This document shows positions 6,975 to 14,695 of a DNA stretch of 64,000 nucleotides, in pieces. Source of the DNA: Clostridiales bacterium (lineage in GTDB: Bacteria > Bacillota > Clostridia > Oscillospirales > CAG-272); assembly GCA_003522145.1 (NCBI GenBank), contig DPGD01000024.1, positions 1-64,000 on the forward strand. The letters run 5' to 3'. The translations under genes were made by a program, and so were the position numbers. The notes under the pieces were generated by a model that was not told the DNA's origin, did no database searches, and was given only the letters and a program-made list of their open reading frames with translations. The number at the start of each line of letters is the position of its first letter. Positions within the stretch are counted from its first letter, which is position 1.

Positions 6975-8987
6975 TTATTCAATCGTAAGTAGTCCATCCA
7001 TAAAGGCCGATGGGTATGTCAACCTCATAATAACTTTCGGGAAAATTATGACATACGTATATACAGTTCCTTCGCCAAAACGATCATGCAGCAGTGTTCT
7101 ACCATCTGGGCAAAAACTGACCTCATCAGGCAAAGAACGCAAATATGGCAATTCAACCGTTTTTGCCGAACATTCAGGGAAATTCGCCTCAATCGCAACT
7201 ACCTGCCCCTCGCCCAATGTTACATGACGAACAATAGCACCGGCAGGAACGAGGGGTGCCTCGTCGGCTTTGCGTACAACAATTCCACTTACAATCTCTT
7301 TTGCCTTTTCGGAAACAGTTGTGTCAATATACTTTTTCCAAATAGGAGCCTCTAGTATGTCCCTACGGGATTCACATTTGAGGATCAAATCTCTGAGTTT
7401 TTCTGGTGTTGCCTTGTTAGCCTCGAACATTGCTACAAAGTATTTCTGAAACTGTGCCAAGGTAAGAGGAACAATATCAAGTCGTTGCTTTACATCACCC
7501 TTCGCATACCAAACACCATGTCGGAAAGTCTCGGCTGTATTGGTATCAATGCGAACTGCAATAAACATTCCGTATACAGGCTTGTCATACTTCAAGACGG
7601 CATCCGATACATGGCGTCTGACAGGTTCGCCTTCCATCGCCTCCTGGCGAGAAGATGTAGACATTGTAACCTCGGTTAAGATGGTAAAGTCACTAAATTC
7701 ACAGTACAAATCACCTTTACCACCACCTGCGGCAGATACAGGCATAAAGTCAGAATCCAGTTTAAAACCACGAACTTCATATGGCTTATTGACCATATGA
7801 TCAATCGCCAATGCAGCACGCCATAATGTCCATTCAAGATAAGCCGGCGTTTCGTCTTTTGGAACTTCTATAGCATTATCTTCATCGTATACCAGTTTTC
7901 CTCCGCCCTTAATCAACAGCGTCATGTAATCACGGATTTCCTCCCACTGATTGCGCTGATCGTTGGCATACTGGATTTCGTCCGTTTGTGCAAGAATACT
8001 TTCAAGTCGCTGTCTGGCAATATTGATTTCGGTTGATGTATTCAACGGCAAGTCGGAAATGTCAAACAGGATATGCCGTTCTTTCATCTGTTTTATCAAA
8101 TCGTCAAGCAACGATTTTGCAACTTCAAAATTATCTGTTGGCAACGGTGCACCATTGCAAAGCAATTTATACTGTTCAATAATTGGTTCTGCACTTGCCG
8201 TTGTTTTTGCAAGTTTTTCTGCCAAGACGTGCTTGGTAGGAACGATAATAAGACCTCTGCCTTTACGTTGAAGAACACCGGAAATTCGGAGATACCGCAT
8301 ATTCATATCGCTGTAATCCAAGAAATTTTCGGCTTTCTTATCGTAGTTTTTGCCTCTTTCGGCGATTTCCTTTTTGTCAAAGGGACGTTTAGCCGGTGCT
8401 GCAGCTCTACGTTCTCTCAAATCGAGGATGTTATCGACAACTTTACTCAGATCATAGCTCGGATTGGTGGTATGTCCCCAAAGGGCGAATTCAATTCTGC
8501 TGAGTTCAGAAGAACCCGTTCTTTTCTCCAACTCAAGCATGATTGCCAAAAGCCATCTCAAAGGAGAGAAATACTGTTTCCCGTCTGGCATGGGAAATTG
8601 TTCAACGCTCATTGCCCGAAGATAGCATTCTTGTACGGCAGGATATGTATCAGCTTTCAAGAAAGAGCGTCCGAAAGGCGTGATGTCATCAAGTGTTCCC
8701 AGATCTTTTTGAACACCATCTTTCTTTTGGATCTGAGGATAAATCAAACCGTTCTTTGCAAACATAAGCCGCCATTTTCGCGCATGGCTTCCTGAACTGT
8801 CTTTGCCTTCTTCGTTTTGAATAATGCCTTTTTCGTCAAGCAAATTCATAAATCCAAGTTCATTGTCGCGTCCGTGAAGATTTCCGACAAAAGCCGAGCT
8901 AGCAAATACAGAAAATCCCTCTTGAATACGATTTGGATTGCGAAGACCGGTATTACCCACAAGCCATATTTTGATTTGTTCACTCAT
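6975..8987 (-). CDS. AlwI-family type IIS restriction endonuclease
   Basis: Restriction enzyme related to AlwI and N.BstNBI by remembered sequence pattern. The PD-(D/E)XK core is GDLYCEFSDFTILTEVTMS (about residues 425-443), followed by the family-typical EGEPVRRHV. At 670 residues it is longer than the ~570-600 usual for this family. The extra C-terminus (about 585-670) holds two tandem copies of a GEG-turn motif, VRHVTLGEGQVVAIE and HDRFGEGTVYTYVI, like small beta-barrel DNA-binding modules. Start: ATG 7 nt after TTGGAGG. It overlaps no gene but follows the methyltransferase by 14 nt. The recognition site is probably GGATC-like, judging from the family only. Confidence 0.85.
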   Translation of the reverse strand: MSEQIKIWLVGNTGLRNPNRIQEGFSVFASSAFVGNLHGRDNELGFMNLLDEKGIIQNEEGKDSSGSHARKWRLMFAKNGLIYPQIQKKDGVQKDLGTLDDITPFGRSFLKADTYPAVQECYLRAMSVEQFPMPDGKQYFSPLRWLLAIMLELEKRTGSSELSRIEFALWGHTTNPSYDLSKVVDNILDLRERRAAAPAKRPFDKKEIAERGKNYDKKAENFLDYSDMNMRYLRISGVLQRKGRGLIIVPTKHVLAEKLAKTTASAEPIIEQYKLLCNGAPLPTDNFEVAKSLLDDLIKQMKERHILFDISDLPLNTSTEINIARQRLESILAQTDEIQYANDQRNQWEEIRDYMTLLIKGGGKLVYDEDNAIEVPKDETPAYLEWTLWRAALAIDHMVNKPYEVRGFKLDSDFMPVSAAGGGKGDLYCEFSDFTILTEVTMSTSSRQEAMEGEPVRRHVSDAVLKYDKPVYGMFIAVRIDTNTAETFRHGVWYAKGDVKQRLDIVPLTLAQFQKYFVAMFEANKATPEKLRDLILKCESRRDILEAPIWKKYIDTTVSEKAKEIVSGIVVRKADEAPLVPAGAIVRHVTLGEGQVVAIEANFPECSAKTVELPYLRSLPDEVSFCPDGRTLLHDRFGEGTVYTYVIIFPKVIMRLTYPSAFMDGLLTIE

Positions 8988-9001
8988 ATCGCAACCTCCA
9001 A

Positions 9002-10897
9002 TCAATATCCAACAAACAAATACTCTTGTACTGAATTTCGATGAGTTTTTGCTTCACTTTGATTTCCGAAAGAATATTTATAGTCAATCGGAATAACTTC
9101 CACATGCTCTTTATACTTTGCCATAATAGCAACCATTTCATCTTGTGTGGGTTGGCTATTGGAAGAATAAGAAACAACTAATATACTGTTTGCAAATTTC
9201 TTGAACAACTTATCAAACGCGTCTGTAGCGCCTTTTCTTGTGGAAAACGGAGTGGGATACGACTTAAATTTTTTCGTCTGAGTATGCTCCTGAATTTCTA
9301 CACCTTTCCAATCACGAGCAAGTCCCTCAACAAAGTGATATCTTCGGACATACTCATTATCAGACAATGGGGAGTAATACGGAGGGTCGATATATACCAA
9401 ATCCGCATTATCCACTCTTAAATCCATTGCATCACCATATTTGGAGCAGTTGATTTTGCCATTATCGAACACAGCTTTATTCACTGCTTCAACGGCTTCA
9501 AGAAACTGCTGAGAGAGAGTTTTTTTCAGATCTTGACGCCCATCATCATACCTATGCCCTGTATAGGTAAAGATGCCACGAGGCCGCTTCTTGATACAAG
9601 CTCGAATAAGCGCCGTCATTGCAATAGCCCGCTTATACTGATCCTTCATTGCTGCAATATTTGTGCGTAGTGTATCAATCAGATCGTTTTCTTCGTCAGA
9701 GTAGTATAACCCCTTGAAAGTATCTGCAACAAAATGATCCGATACTTTACGTCCATCAAGCAACGTCTTAGCTTCATCTAACGGCAACGTAACGCTATTG
9801 TTTTCCACCATTGCTTTAGTAAATGTCGCAGACATAGCCATGTAGTCATTACTGATAACTGCTTTCCCTTGTGCTTTGAGCATATAACCAACAACACCAG
9901 AACCGGAGAACAAGTCAACAACAGTATTTACATTAAACTGAGCAACTACAGACCATATTTCGGAAAGCAATTTGCTTTTTGAACCCATGAAACGAGTAGG
10001 AGGATATGAAGATACTTGTTGCGGCATTGGCTGAGGGTTAAGTTTTACCAAGGTTTGCTGTTTGGGCGGAATTGTCACAATGACATCCTCACCTTTTCTT
10101 GTACTGCCATTGCAGGAAATATGTCGCTTGGTTTGGATCACATCAATGGTAAACGGAGCATACAATTCGTGAACCAATGGATGATTAGAATTTGTCAAAA
10201 TGATGTGACAGCCACGCTCATGCAGGCGCATAATGATCTTTGCTAATTCAACGTGATCTTCTTCATAGAACTGTTCTTTTGTATATCGCTTAAAATCGGC
10301 ATATTCTGAGATCGGAAGATACGGGGGGTCAAGAAATACAAAGTCCCCCGGCTGTGCATAATGATCTAACACAAGAAGATAATCTCCACAAAGGATTTCA
10401 GCCTTTTTTAATGCTTCAGATGCGGCTTTCAAGCCATCTTCATCACAAATCTTGGGATTTGAATATTTGCCGTACGGAACATTAAACTTGCCTTGCTTAT
10501 TTACACGGTATAGACCATTGAAGCACGTTCTGTTCAAGAAGATTGTACGTGCTGCTGCTTCTGCTTTAGGTAACTGCGTCCATTCCTGTTCTCTTACAGC
10601 ATAAAACATTTCTGAAGTATTTTCGTATTTTCTCAAATACCGAATGACTTCATCAATGTTTGCAGCCACTTCTCGATACATATTAATAAGTTCGGGATTG
10701 CTGTCCGCGATAATTGCGTTTTTCGGTTGCAGGGCAAAGAACATTGCGCCGCCACCAAAGAAAGGTTCAATGTATTTCCCGTAAGAGGAAGGCACTTTAG
10801 GTAAAAGATCATTCAGCATTTGCGTTTTACCGCCTGCCCATTTCAAAATCGGCTTTACCTGAACTGTCCTTTTCTTATCGACAATATGATCAGCCAA
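9002..10897 (-). CDS. Fused double D12-class adenine-N6 DNA methyltransferase
   Basis: One 631-residue protein carrying two complete methyltransferase modules, as expected for protecting both strands of an asymmetric type IIS site (FokI/AlwI style). Module 1 (about 12-275) is Dam-like: ILKWAGGKTQ, SAM motif EPFFGGGAMFF (44-54), catalytic DPPYLPIS near 195. Module 2 (about 300-631) has RFMGSKSKLL, SAM motif DLFSGSGVVGY and catalytic IDPPYYSPLS. The start appears to be TTG (leucine codon, read as Met), 8 nt after AAGGAGG. It lies between the controller gene and the endonuclease, so modification is made before restriction. Confidence 0.92.
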   Translation of the reverse strand: MADHIVDKKRTVQVKPILKWAGGKTQMLNDLLPKVPSSYGKYIEPFFGGGAMFFALQPKNAIIADSNPELINMYREVAANIDEVIRYLRKYENTSEMFYAVREQEWTQLPKAEAAARTIFLNRTCFNGLYRVNKQGKFNVPYGKYSNPKICDEDGLKAASEALKKAEILCGDYLLVLDHYAQPGDFVFLDPPYLPISEYADFKRYTKEQFYEEDHVELAKIIMRLHERGCHIILTNSNHPLVHELYAPFTIDVIQTKRHISCNGSTRKGEDVIVTIPPKQQTLVKLNPQPMPQQVSSYPPTRFMGSKSKLLSEIWSVVAQFNVNTVVDLFSGSGVVGYMLKAQGKAVISNDYMAMSATFTKAMVENNSVTLPLDEAKTLLDGRKVSDHFVADTFKGLYYSDEENDLIDTLRTNIAAMKDQYKRAIAMTALIRACIKKRPRGIFTYTGHRYDDGRQDLKKTLSQQFLEAVEAVNKAVFDNGKINCSKYGDAMDLRVDNADLVYIDPPYYSPLSDNEYVRRYHFVEGLARDWKGVEIQEHTQTKKFKSYPTPFSTRKGATDAFDKLFKKFANSILVVSYSSNSQPTQDEMVAIMAKYKEHVEVIPIDYKYSFGNQSEAKTHRNSVQEYLFVGY

Positions 10898-10911
10898 GGT
10901 GCTTTCCTCCT

Positions 10912-11127
10912 TTACTTTGATTGTGTATCTGCCGTGAGTTCCATAATGTCACCTATATCACATTGCAGGGCAGTACATATTTTCACAAGGACATCAGTCG
11001 TAACATTTTCGTTCTTGCCGAGTTTTGCCATTGATGCATGACTTATACCAGCAGCAACACATAAATCCTTTTTCTTCATATCTCGATCTATTAGAATTTT
11101 CCAAAGTTTTTTATAGCTCACGGCCAT
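10912..11127 (-). CDS. Short XRE-family regulator (probable R-M controller protein)
   Basis: A 71-residue single-domain Cro/C1-type helix-turn-helix protein (MKKKDLCVAAGISHASMAKLGK forms the first half of the motif, VTTDVLVKICTALQCDIGDIM the rest). It is the first gene of the restriction-modification operon, 14 nt before the methyltransferase. Size, position and a palindrome at its own promoter all fit a C (controller) protein that times endonuclease expression. Generic YozG-type regulators share this sequence pattern, so the controller role is inferred from context. Confidence 0.8.
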   Translation of the reverse strand: MAVSYKKLWKILIDRDMKKKDLCVAAGISHASMAKLGKNENVTTDVLVKICTALQCDIGDIMELTADTQSK

Positions 11128-11175
11128 ATTACTTCAACACTCCAATATAAGAATTATCCAAACGCAGAATTTAGC

Positions 11176-11227
11176 TCAGCGAACGCTGAACCGATGATAG
11201 TATACCATATTTTTTTGCTTTTTGCAA
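11176..11227 (-). promoter_or_regulatory. Promoter and palindromic operator of the R-M operon
   Basis: On the minus strand, -35 TTGCAA (11222-11227), 17-bp spacer and -10 TATACT (11199-11204). A perfect 14-bp palindrome, TCAGCG-AA-CGCTGA (11176-11189), lies at the expected transcription start. It is well placed as a binding site for the controller protein and would give autorepression. The rest of the 240-base gap to the next gene is A/T-rich with no gene seen. Confidence 0.7.
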
Positions 11228-11368
11228 TATAAAAGCAGAAAAGAGCGCAAAAAGCAGAGCAAAAAAGGAGTTCCCATTAAGAGATTCTTACATTTGAGCC
11301 ATCTTTTCCTTTTGATTATCCGAGATCATGTCGCATAAAATGAAATCTAACGGTTGCAATACTCTCGT

Positions 11369-12199
11369 TTAGCTTTTCTTATTCAATAAACCCTTTAATT
11401 CATAGAGTTTATCAAGAGAGTCTGCACCATTTACCGCCTTCTTTTTTTCCCAACTAATTAGATCAGCTTCTGTTAGTTCAATCATTTCTTTAAGATAGGC
11501 ATCTATTCTATAATTAAATTGTGGTAGCGAATCACGAATTTCTGTATGTGAGAAACTCTCTGAAATTGTATGTTGCCTCATCGGTTTTGTCGTTTTTATG
11601 ATAGAGGTCATTGCAAGCTCGTGATATATCCACGGTGATGTTGTAATGCTGTCACCTTTTATTGATTCTATTTCAGAACTGATTGATACGGATTGCGGAG
11701 TATTAATAAAAATAACGCACTCAGTTTTATCTATCATTTGGGAGAGAGCAGAAGAAAGTAATGTATGTACGTGGCTCGTCGTAAAATTTCTGAGAGTGTA
11801 GTTATATGTTTCTTTATCGCCTTTTGAGAAACGCTTACTGTCTATTCTATTTTTGCAGTATTTATTATCTATCTCTTTTAGTAGCTCATCGCAATATCCC
11901 CATACAGATGAATCTATAAAAGAGTTTAATCCAAAAGTAGTTTTTAGCCACCCTGCTAGGGCTTTTGCTATAGAAATATCTTTATGTGAATGTGAGATAA
12001 AAACATCAGCCTTTATTGTAGGAAACCACTCTTCTTGTAGTGCCGAAGCATCTATATGTCCATTATCAAGAATGAATTCTTTTAGCTTCCTTTGAATTTC
12101 TTTCTTTGATGTAGCAAATTCCTTTTCAAATCCGGCTATATTTGGATTTAATAATGTACCATACTGCGATCCTTTTGTATAATTAAATCTTGAATACAT
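11369..12199 (-). CDS. TIR-like domain protein (putative defence effector)
   Basis: A 276-residue soluble protein with a Toll/interleukin-receptor fold at about 64-200. The first strand is VFISHSHKD (66-74), and SPWIYHELAM near 190 holds a Glu where TIR NADases have their catalytic residue. The first 60 residues (MYSRFNYTKGSQYGTLLNPN) form a conserved-looking N-terminal extension; the C-terminus is helical. I chose the ATG that follows AAAGGA by 9 nt. An ATG six codons upstream overlaps the preceding stop (TGATG) and is the alternative. As last gene of the Fic/TIR operon it probably cleaves NAD or responds to a nucleotide signal during phage attack; substrate unknown. Confidence 0.75.
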   Translation of the reverse strand: MYSRFNYTKGSQYGTLLNPNIAGFEKEFATSKKEIQRKLKEFILDNGHIDASALQEEWFPTIKADVFISHSHKDISIAKALAGWLKTTFGLNSFIDSSVWGYCDELLKEIDNKYCKNRIDSKRFSKGDKETYNYTLRNFTTSHVHTLLSSALSQMIDKTECVIFINTPQSVSISSEIESIKGDSITTSPWIYHELAMTSIIKTTKPMRQHTISESFSHTEIRDSLPQFNYRIDAYLKEMIELTEADLISWEKKKAVNGADSLDKLYELKGLLNKKS

Positions 12200-12216
12200 T
12201 CGTTTTTTTCCTTTCA

Positions 12217-13158
12217 TCAATTATCGTAATAAATTTTAGTCTTCAAAAGCATACATGGATTAGTGTGTTTGGATTGTAATTTAGAATTACACGAATGCTC
12301 CTCTGCTTCTGTTAACAATACAAGGATATTCCGTTCCATTGAAGACCAATCAGACCATACCACATAATTCTTGTTATCAATTAACTTTGTCGGTAATGTG
12401 CTAAAATCTGCTTGTGACAAGGAGTCTGTACGAGTAGGAAGTAAAACTCCAACGATTCCAAGCCTTGTTCCAACTCCACCTTTTAGTGCTGTATGGATTT
12501 CGCGATCTACATGAGGCCTACTATATGTTTCTTTTCCTATGAGACATAAAAGAACATCACACTTTTTCACTTTGTTACATGTGAAATTTCGAATTGTCTC
12601 ATTTCTTTTTCCGTTAAAATCTGCATCTTCTGGTACGGCATAATATTGAATACCATGTGCTGACAATATTTTTTCAGCATTGCGACGATACTGCGTATCT
12701 GCACGGTGATAACTGATAAAAACTTTCATGCCAACATACCAAACAATACGAGCCCCACGACAATTGCTCCATAAAGAAGCGTCGTGGAAGCAGACCAAAG
12801 GAACGCATGCCAAAAGGAATATTTCCATCCCGTATATTTTATTTAATGGCATTTCATAATCTTTTATTTTGATTCTCTTTTCTTCTGGAGTTATCCCTGT
12901 CACATCATTATAGATAGCGATAAACTTGTACTCTTTAGAAAGGTAGAACGCATCCAGAATCCAAAATAGAACTGCGGGAGCAATTGCAATCCATATATAC
13001 ATCTTGTTTCCCGGGTTACTATCAGATATTGTTGTGACATATACGGCAACCAGGGCAGATATAACTGTAATCGCCCATCCTTTCATTTGAAAGGAGCATT
13101 GATTCATTCTTGCAATGTTATTTTGTAAAAATTCAACCTGCTTTTCATTTACACTCAT
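12217..13158 (-). CDS. Membrane protein fused to an MTH538/ThsB-like TIR domain (probable frameshift fusion of two genes)
   Basis: The continuous 313-codon frame joins an N-terminal membrane region (hydrophobic segments about 26-42 and 53-71) to a C-terminal TIR-like domain beginning MKVFISYHRAD at residue 144, with SRPHVDREIH holding the TIR glutamate. TIR domains of this type occur in Thoeris ThsB. The junction is suspicious: residues 109-143 are out of character, while the frame shifted by one base reads a hydrophobic helix and stops exactly over the ATG of MKVFIS. Ancestrally this was therefore probably a membrane protein gene (13158 to 12726) followed by a 170-residue TIR gene (12729 to 12217). 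Start ATG has AGGAGG. Second gene of the Fic operon. Confidence 0.78.
   Translation of the reverse strand: MSVNEKQVEFLQNNIARMNQCSFQMKGWAITVISALVAVYVTTISDSNPGNKMYIWIAIAPAVLFWILDAFYLSKEYKFIAIYNDVTGITPEEKRIKIKDYEMPLNKIYGMEIFLLACVPLVCFHDASLWSNCRGARIVWYVGMKVFISYHRADTQYRRNAEKILSAHGIQYYAVPEDADFNGKRNETIRNFTCNKVKKCDVLLCLIGKETYSRPHVDREIHTALKGGVGTRLGIVGVLLPTRTDSLSQADFSTLPTKLIDNKNYVVWSDWSSMERNILVLLTEAEEHSCNSKLQSKHTNPCMLLKTKIYYDN
12726..12850 (-). other. Alternative frame encoding the ancestral C-terminus of the membrane protein
   Basis: On the minus strand, reading from an AAAA run near 12840 in the frame one base off the fused gene gives GWKYSFWHAFLWS then TTLLYGAIVVGLVLFGMLA and a TGA. That is a typical terminal membrane helix. 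The TGA (12726-12728) overlaps by four bases (ATGA) the ATG at 12729 that begins the TIR domain. This is the usual architecture of two coupled genes, and supports a one-base indel having fused them. Confidence 0.65.
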
Positions 13159-13189
13159 TCTACCGTCCTCCTATTATCAAAAATCATAT

Positions 13190-14125
13190 TTAAAATTTTC
13201 TCCAACATTTTCCTTTTAGGAATGCGAAAATTTCGCCATTATCTTTATCTTCATAGTAGGCGACGAGAAGTTTCTTAAATTCGCTAACAGTATTTTCGGG
13301 AATAACGAGAAGTCCAAGTCCATTCTGAATCATAAAATGATTGGCAAATATGACTGAGGCACGCTTATATCCATCGATAAAAACTTGCGTTTTCATGCTG
13401 AAGAGCGCAAGCTCGATGGCTTTGTTGATTGGCTTGGCAGTCGAATTAACAATTTCGGATATCCTTTGTTTCACTTCATATTTCACTGGAATCTGAGGAA
13501 CATAGGCGGAACCGCCGATGGAAACGGGAACACTGCGGATCGCACCTCCATCACGAGAGAATCCATCATTGACAAGTCGGGCGATATGACTAAGCAAATA
13601 GTAATCGCAGGGTGCAGCAATCACATCGGGGTCTACAATCAACTCCCACGCACGTTTCAAATTCAATATCTTTTGCACATCAGATGCCTTTACACCGTTC
13701 ACTTCGCCGTTTTCCAAAATGGTTTCAGTCTGTGGGAAGGTGGTTGCGATGCCTTCAAGCACAGCCTGATCGTAAATCAAGCTTTTAATGTTTGCACGAG
13801 CAAAATCAATATTTAGTAAAACGCGGGGAGAAAGTTCACCTTCGGTATATCCTAACTCGGCAAGTTGCTTTTCGATTTTACGCAGTCGTTTTTTATATTC
13901 CCGCACTTGAAGAGCTTGGGCAACGGCAAGGGTATAGAGTTCGTCACTGTATTTATCAATATAGGTGGACTTGTATTTTCCAGCTTCTCTCTTGCGAACA
14001 TAGATATACTTTTCAGCCTTGACGGTCTTTACTTCGATGCTTCCATCAAAAGGGATAGTACGAATTCTTGCCAGCAACTCCGCCTTTTCGGTTAACAGGT
14101 TTTGTATCCTATCAAAAGCACGCAT
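13190..14125 (-). CDS. Fic-family protein with altered active-site motif
   Basis: A 311-residue Fic/DOC-fold protein, family of nucleotidyl (AMP) transferases that modify proteins. An N-terminal ~100-residue helical region (VREYKKRLRKIEKQLAELGY is coiled-coil-like) precedes the Fic core (about 110-290), which includes VLEGIATTFPQTETIL. The signature HPFx(D/E)GN(G/K)R reads QVFIDGYKRA at 247-256: the catalytic His is Gln and the Asn is Tyr. A Gln here is, from memory, shared by a group of Firmicute Fic proteins, but the Tyr is an additional change, so AMPylation is doubtful. First gene of an operon with two TIR genes, 31 nt before the next start. Confidence 0.8.
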   Translation of the reverse strand: MRAFDRIQNLLTEKAELLARIRTIPFDGSIEVKTVKAEKYIYVRKREAGKYKSTYIDKYSDELYTLAVAQALQVREYKKRLRKIEKQLAELGYTEGELSPRVLLNIDFARANIKSLIYDQAVLEGIATTFPQTETILENGEVNGVKASDVQKILNLKRAWELIVDPDVIAAPCDYYLLSHIARLVNDGFSRDGGAIRSVPVSIGGSAYVPQIPVKYEVKQRISEIVNSTAKPINKAIELALFSMKTQVFIDGYKRASVIFANHFMIQNGLGLLVIPENTVSEFKKLLVAYYEDKDNGEIFAFLKGKCWRKF

Positions 14126-14139
14126 TCATATTCTCCTTG

Positions 14140-14191
14140 TTAGGGTGATTTCCATATATAAAAGTATATCATTTATCACCCTAAATGTCAA
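14140..14191 (-). promoter_or_regulatory. Strong promoter flanked by a 10-bp inverted-repeat operator
   Basis: Minus-strand promoter with consensus -35 TTGACA (14186-14191), 17-bp spacer and -10 TATACT (14163-14168). Perfect 10-bp arms TTAGGGTGAT (14140-14149) and ATCACCCTAA (14175-14184) lie on either side of the -10 box, in the right place for a repressor. It drives the Fic-TIR-TIR operon. No repressor gene is adjacent, so the regulator is unknown. Confidence 0.85.
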
Positions 14192-14410
14192 TTGCTTTTT
14201 TAAAAACTTGGATGCTATTTTCATGTATCTTCCAATATTCCATATACTCTCGGGGCAGAGAAATGAAATTGTTGCCGCTATCCGACGAAAGAAACATATT
14301 ACAGTGCTCCTCTATTGACACATCGATCGATAGAAAAAGCAAAATATACCTTGCGTTTTCACTGTTTTTACCCCAGACCATTTACAAAGAGCCAAAATTG
14401 TTCGGAAGTC

Positions 14411-14439
14411 TTGTAATTTCGGCAAAACCATGGTATACT
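14411..14439 (+). promoter_or_regulatory. Promoter of the tRNA-Leu-like sequence
   Basis: -35 TTGTAA (14411-14416), 17-bp spacer and -10 TATACT (14434-14439) on the plus strand. Expected transcription starts about 16 bases before the tRNA-like sequence, which is followed by a terminator, making a complete small transcription unit. Confidence 0.7.
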
Positions 14440-14462
14440 ATACCCGAATAAGATGTTCCGGC

Positions 14463-14547
14463 GCGGGGACTTGTCACCGAGGTGTCATTACCTTCAGGTT
14501 CTAGTCGGGGTTCCCCGGTGGAGGTTCAAGTCCTCTTACCCGCACCA
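14463..14547 (+). tRNA. tRNA-Leu(CAG)-like sequence, degenerate; likely attachment-site remnant
   Basis: The 3' two-thirds is a standard leucine tRNA: anticodon loop TTCAGGT (anticodon CAG), long variable arm CGGGG-TT-CCCCG, T-arm GAGG-TTCAAGT-CCTC, acceptor strand ACCCGC and encoded CCA. The 5' side keeps GCGGGGA, pairing 6 of 7 with the acceptor strand. The D-arm region and the 5' side of the anticodon stem (should be CTAGA, reads TTACC) do not pair. Total length, 85 nt, is right. The break close to the anticodon loop is where tyrosine integrases often cross over, so the simplest reading is an attachment-site copy marking the end of the island. A divergent, transcribed tRNA-like RNA is the alternative. 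Confidence 0.55.
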
Positions 14548-14553
14548 AACAGT

Positions 14554-14597
14554 AAAAATCCGAACCCTATACCAATCGGTGGTGTGTTCGGATTTTT
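14554..14597 (+). terminator. Terminator after the tRNA-like sequence
   Basis: Perfect 11-bp arms (14554-14564 and 14587-14597, AAAAATCCGAA/TTCGGATTTTT) with the T-run in the 3' arm. It begins six bases after the CCA end. Confidence 0.75.
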
Positions 14598-14695
14598 GCT
14601 TTACATAGAGGATTCTTCCAAAATAAGCAGAACTCCGAAAACTTCACTCGGGCAATAGCATATTGCTGAAAAATATTATTTTGGAGGAAAGCACC

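Noticed and set aside
14181..14381. 66-codon minus-strand frame upstream of the Fic promoter
   Set aside because: No ribosome site and it overlaps the -35 region and operator of the Fic operon; no family resemblance.
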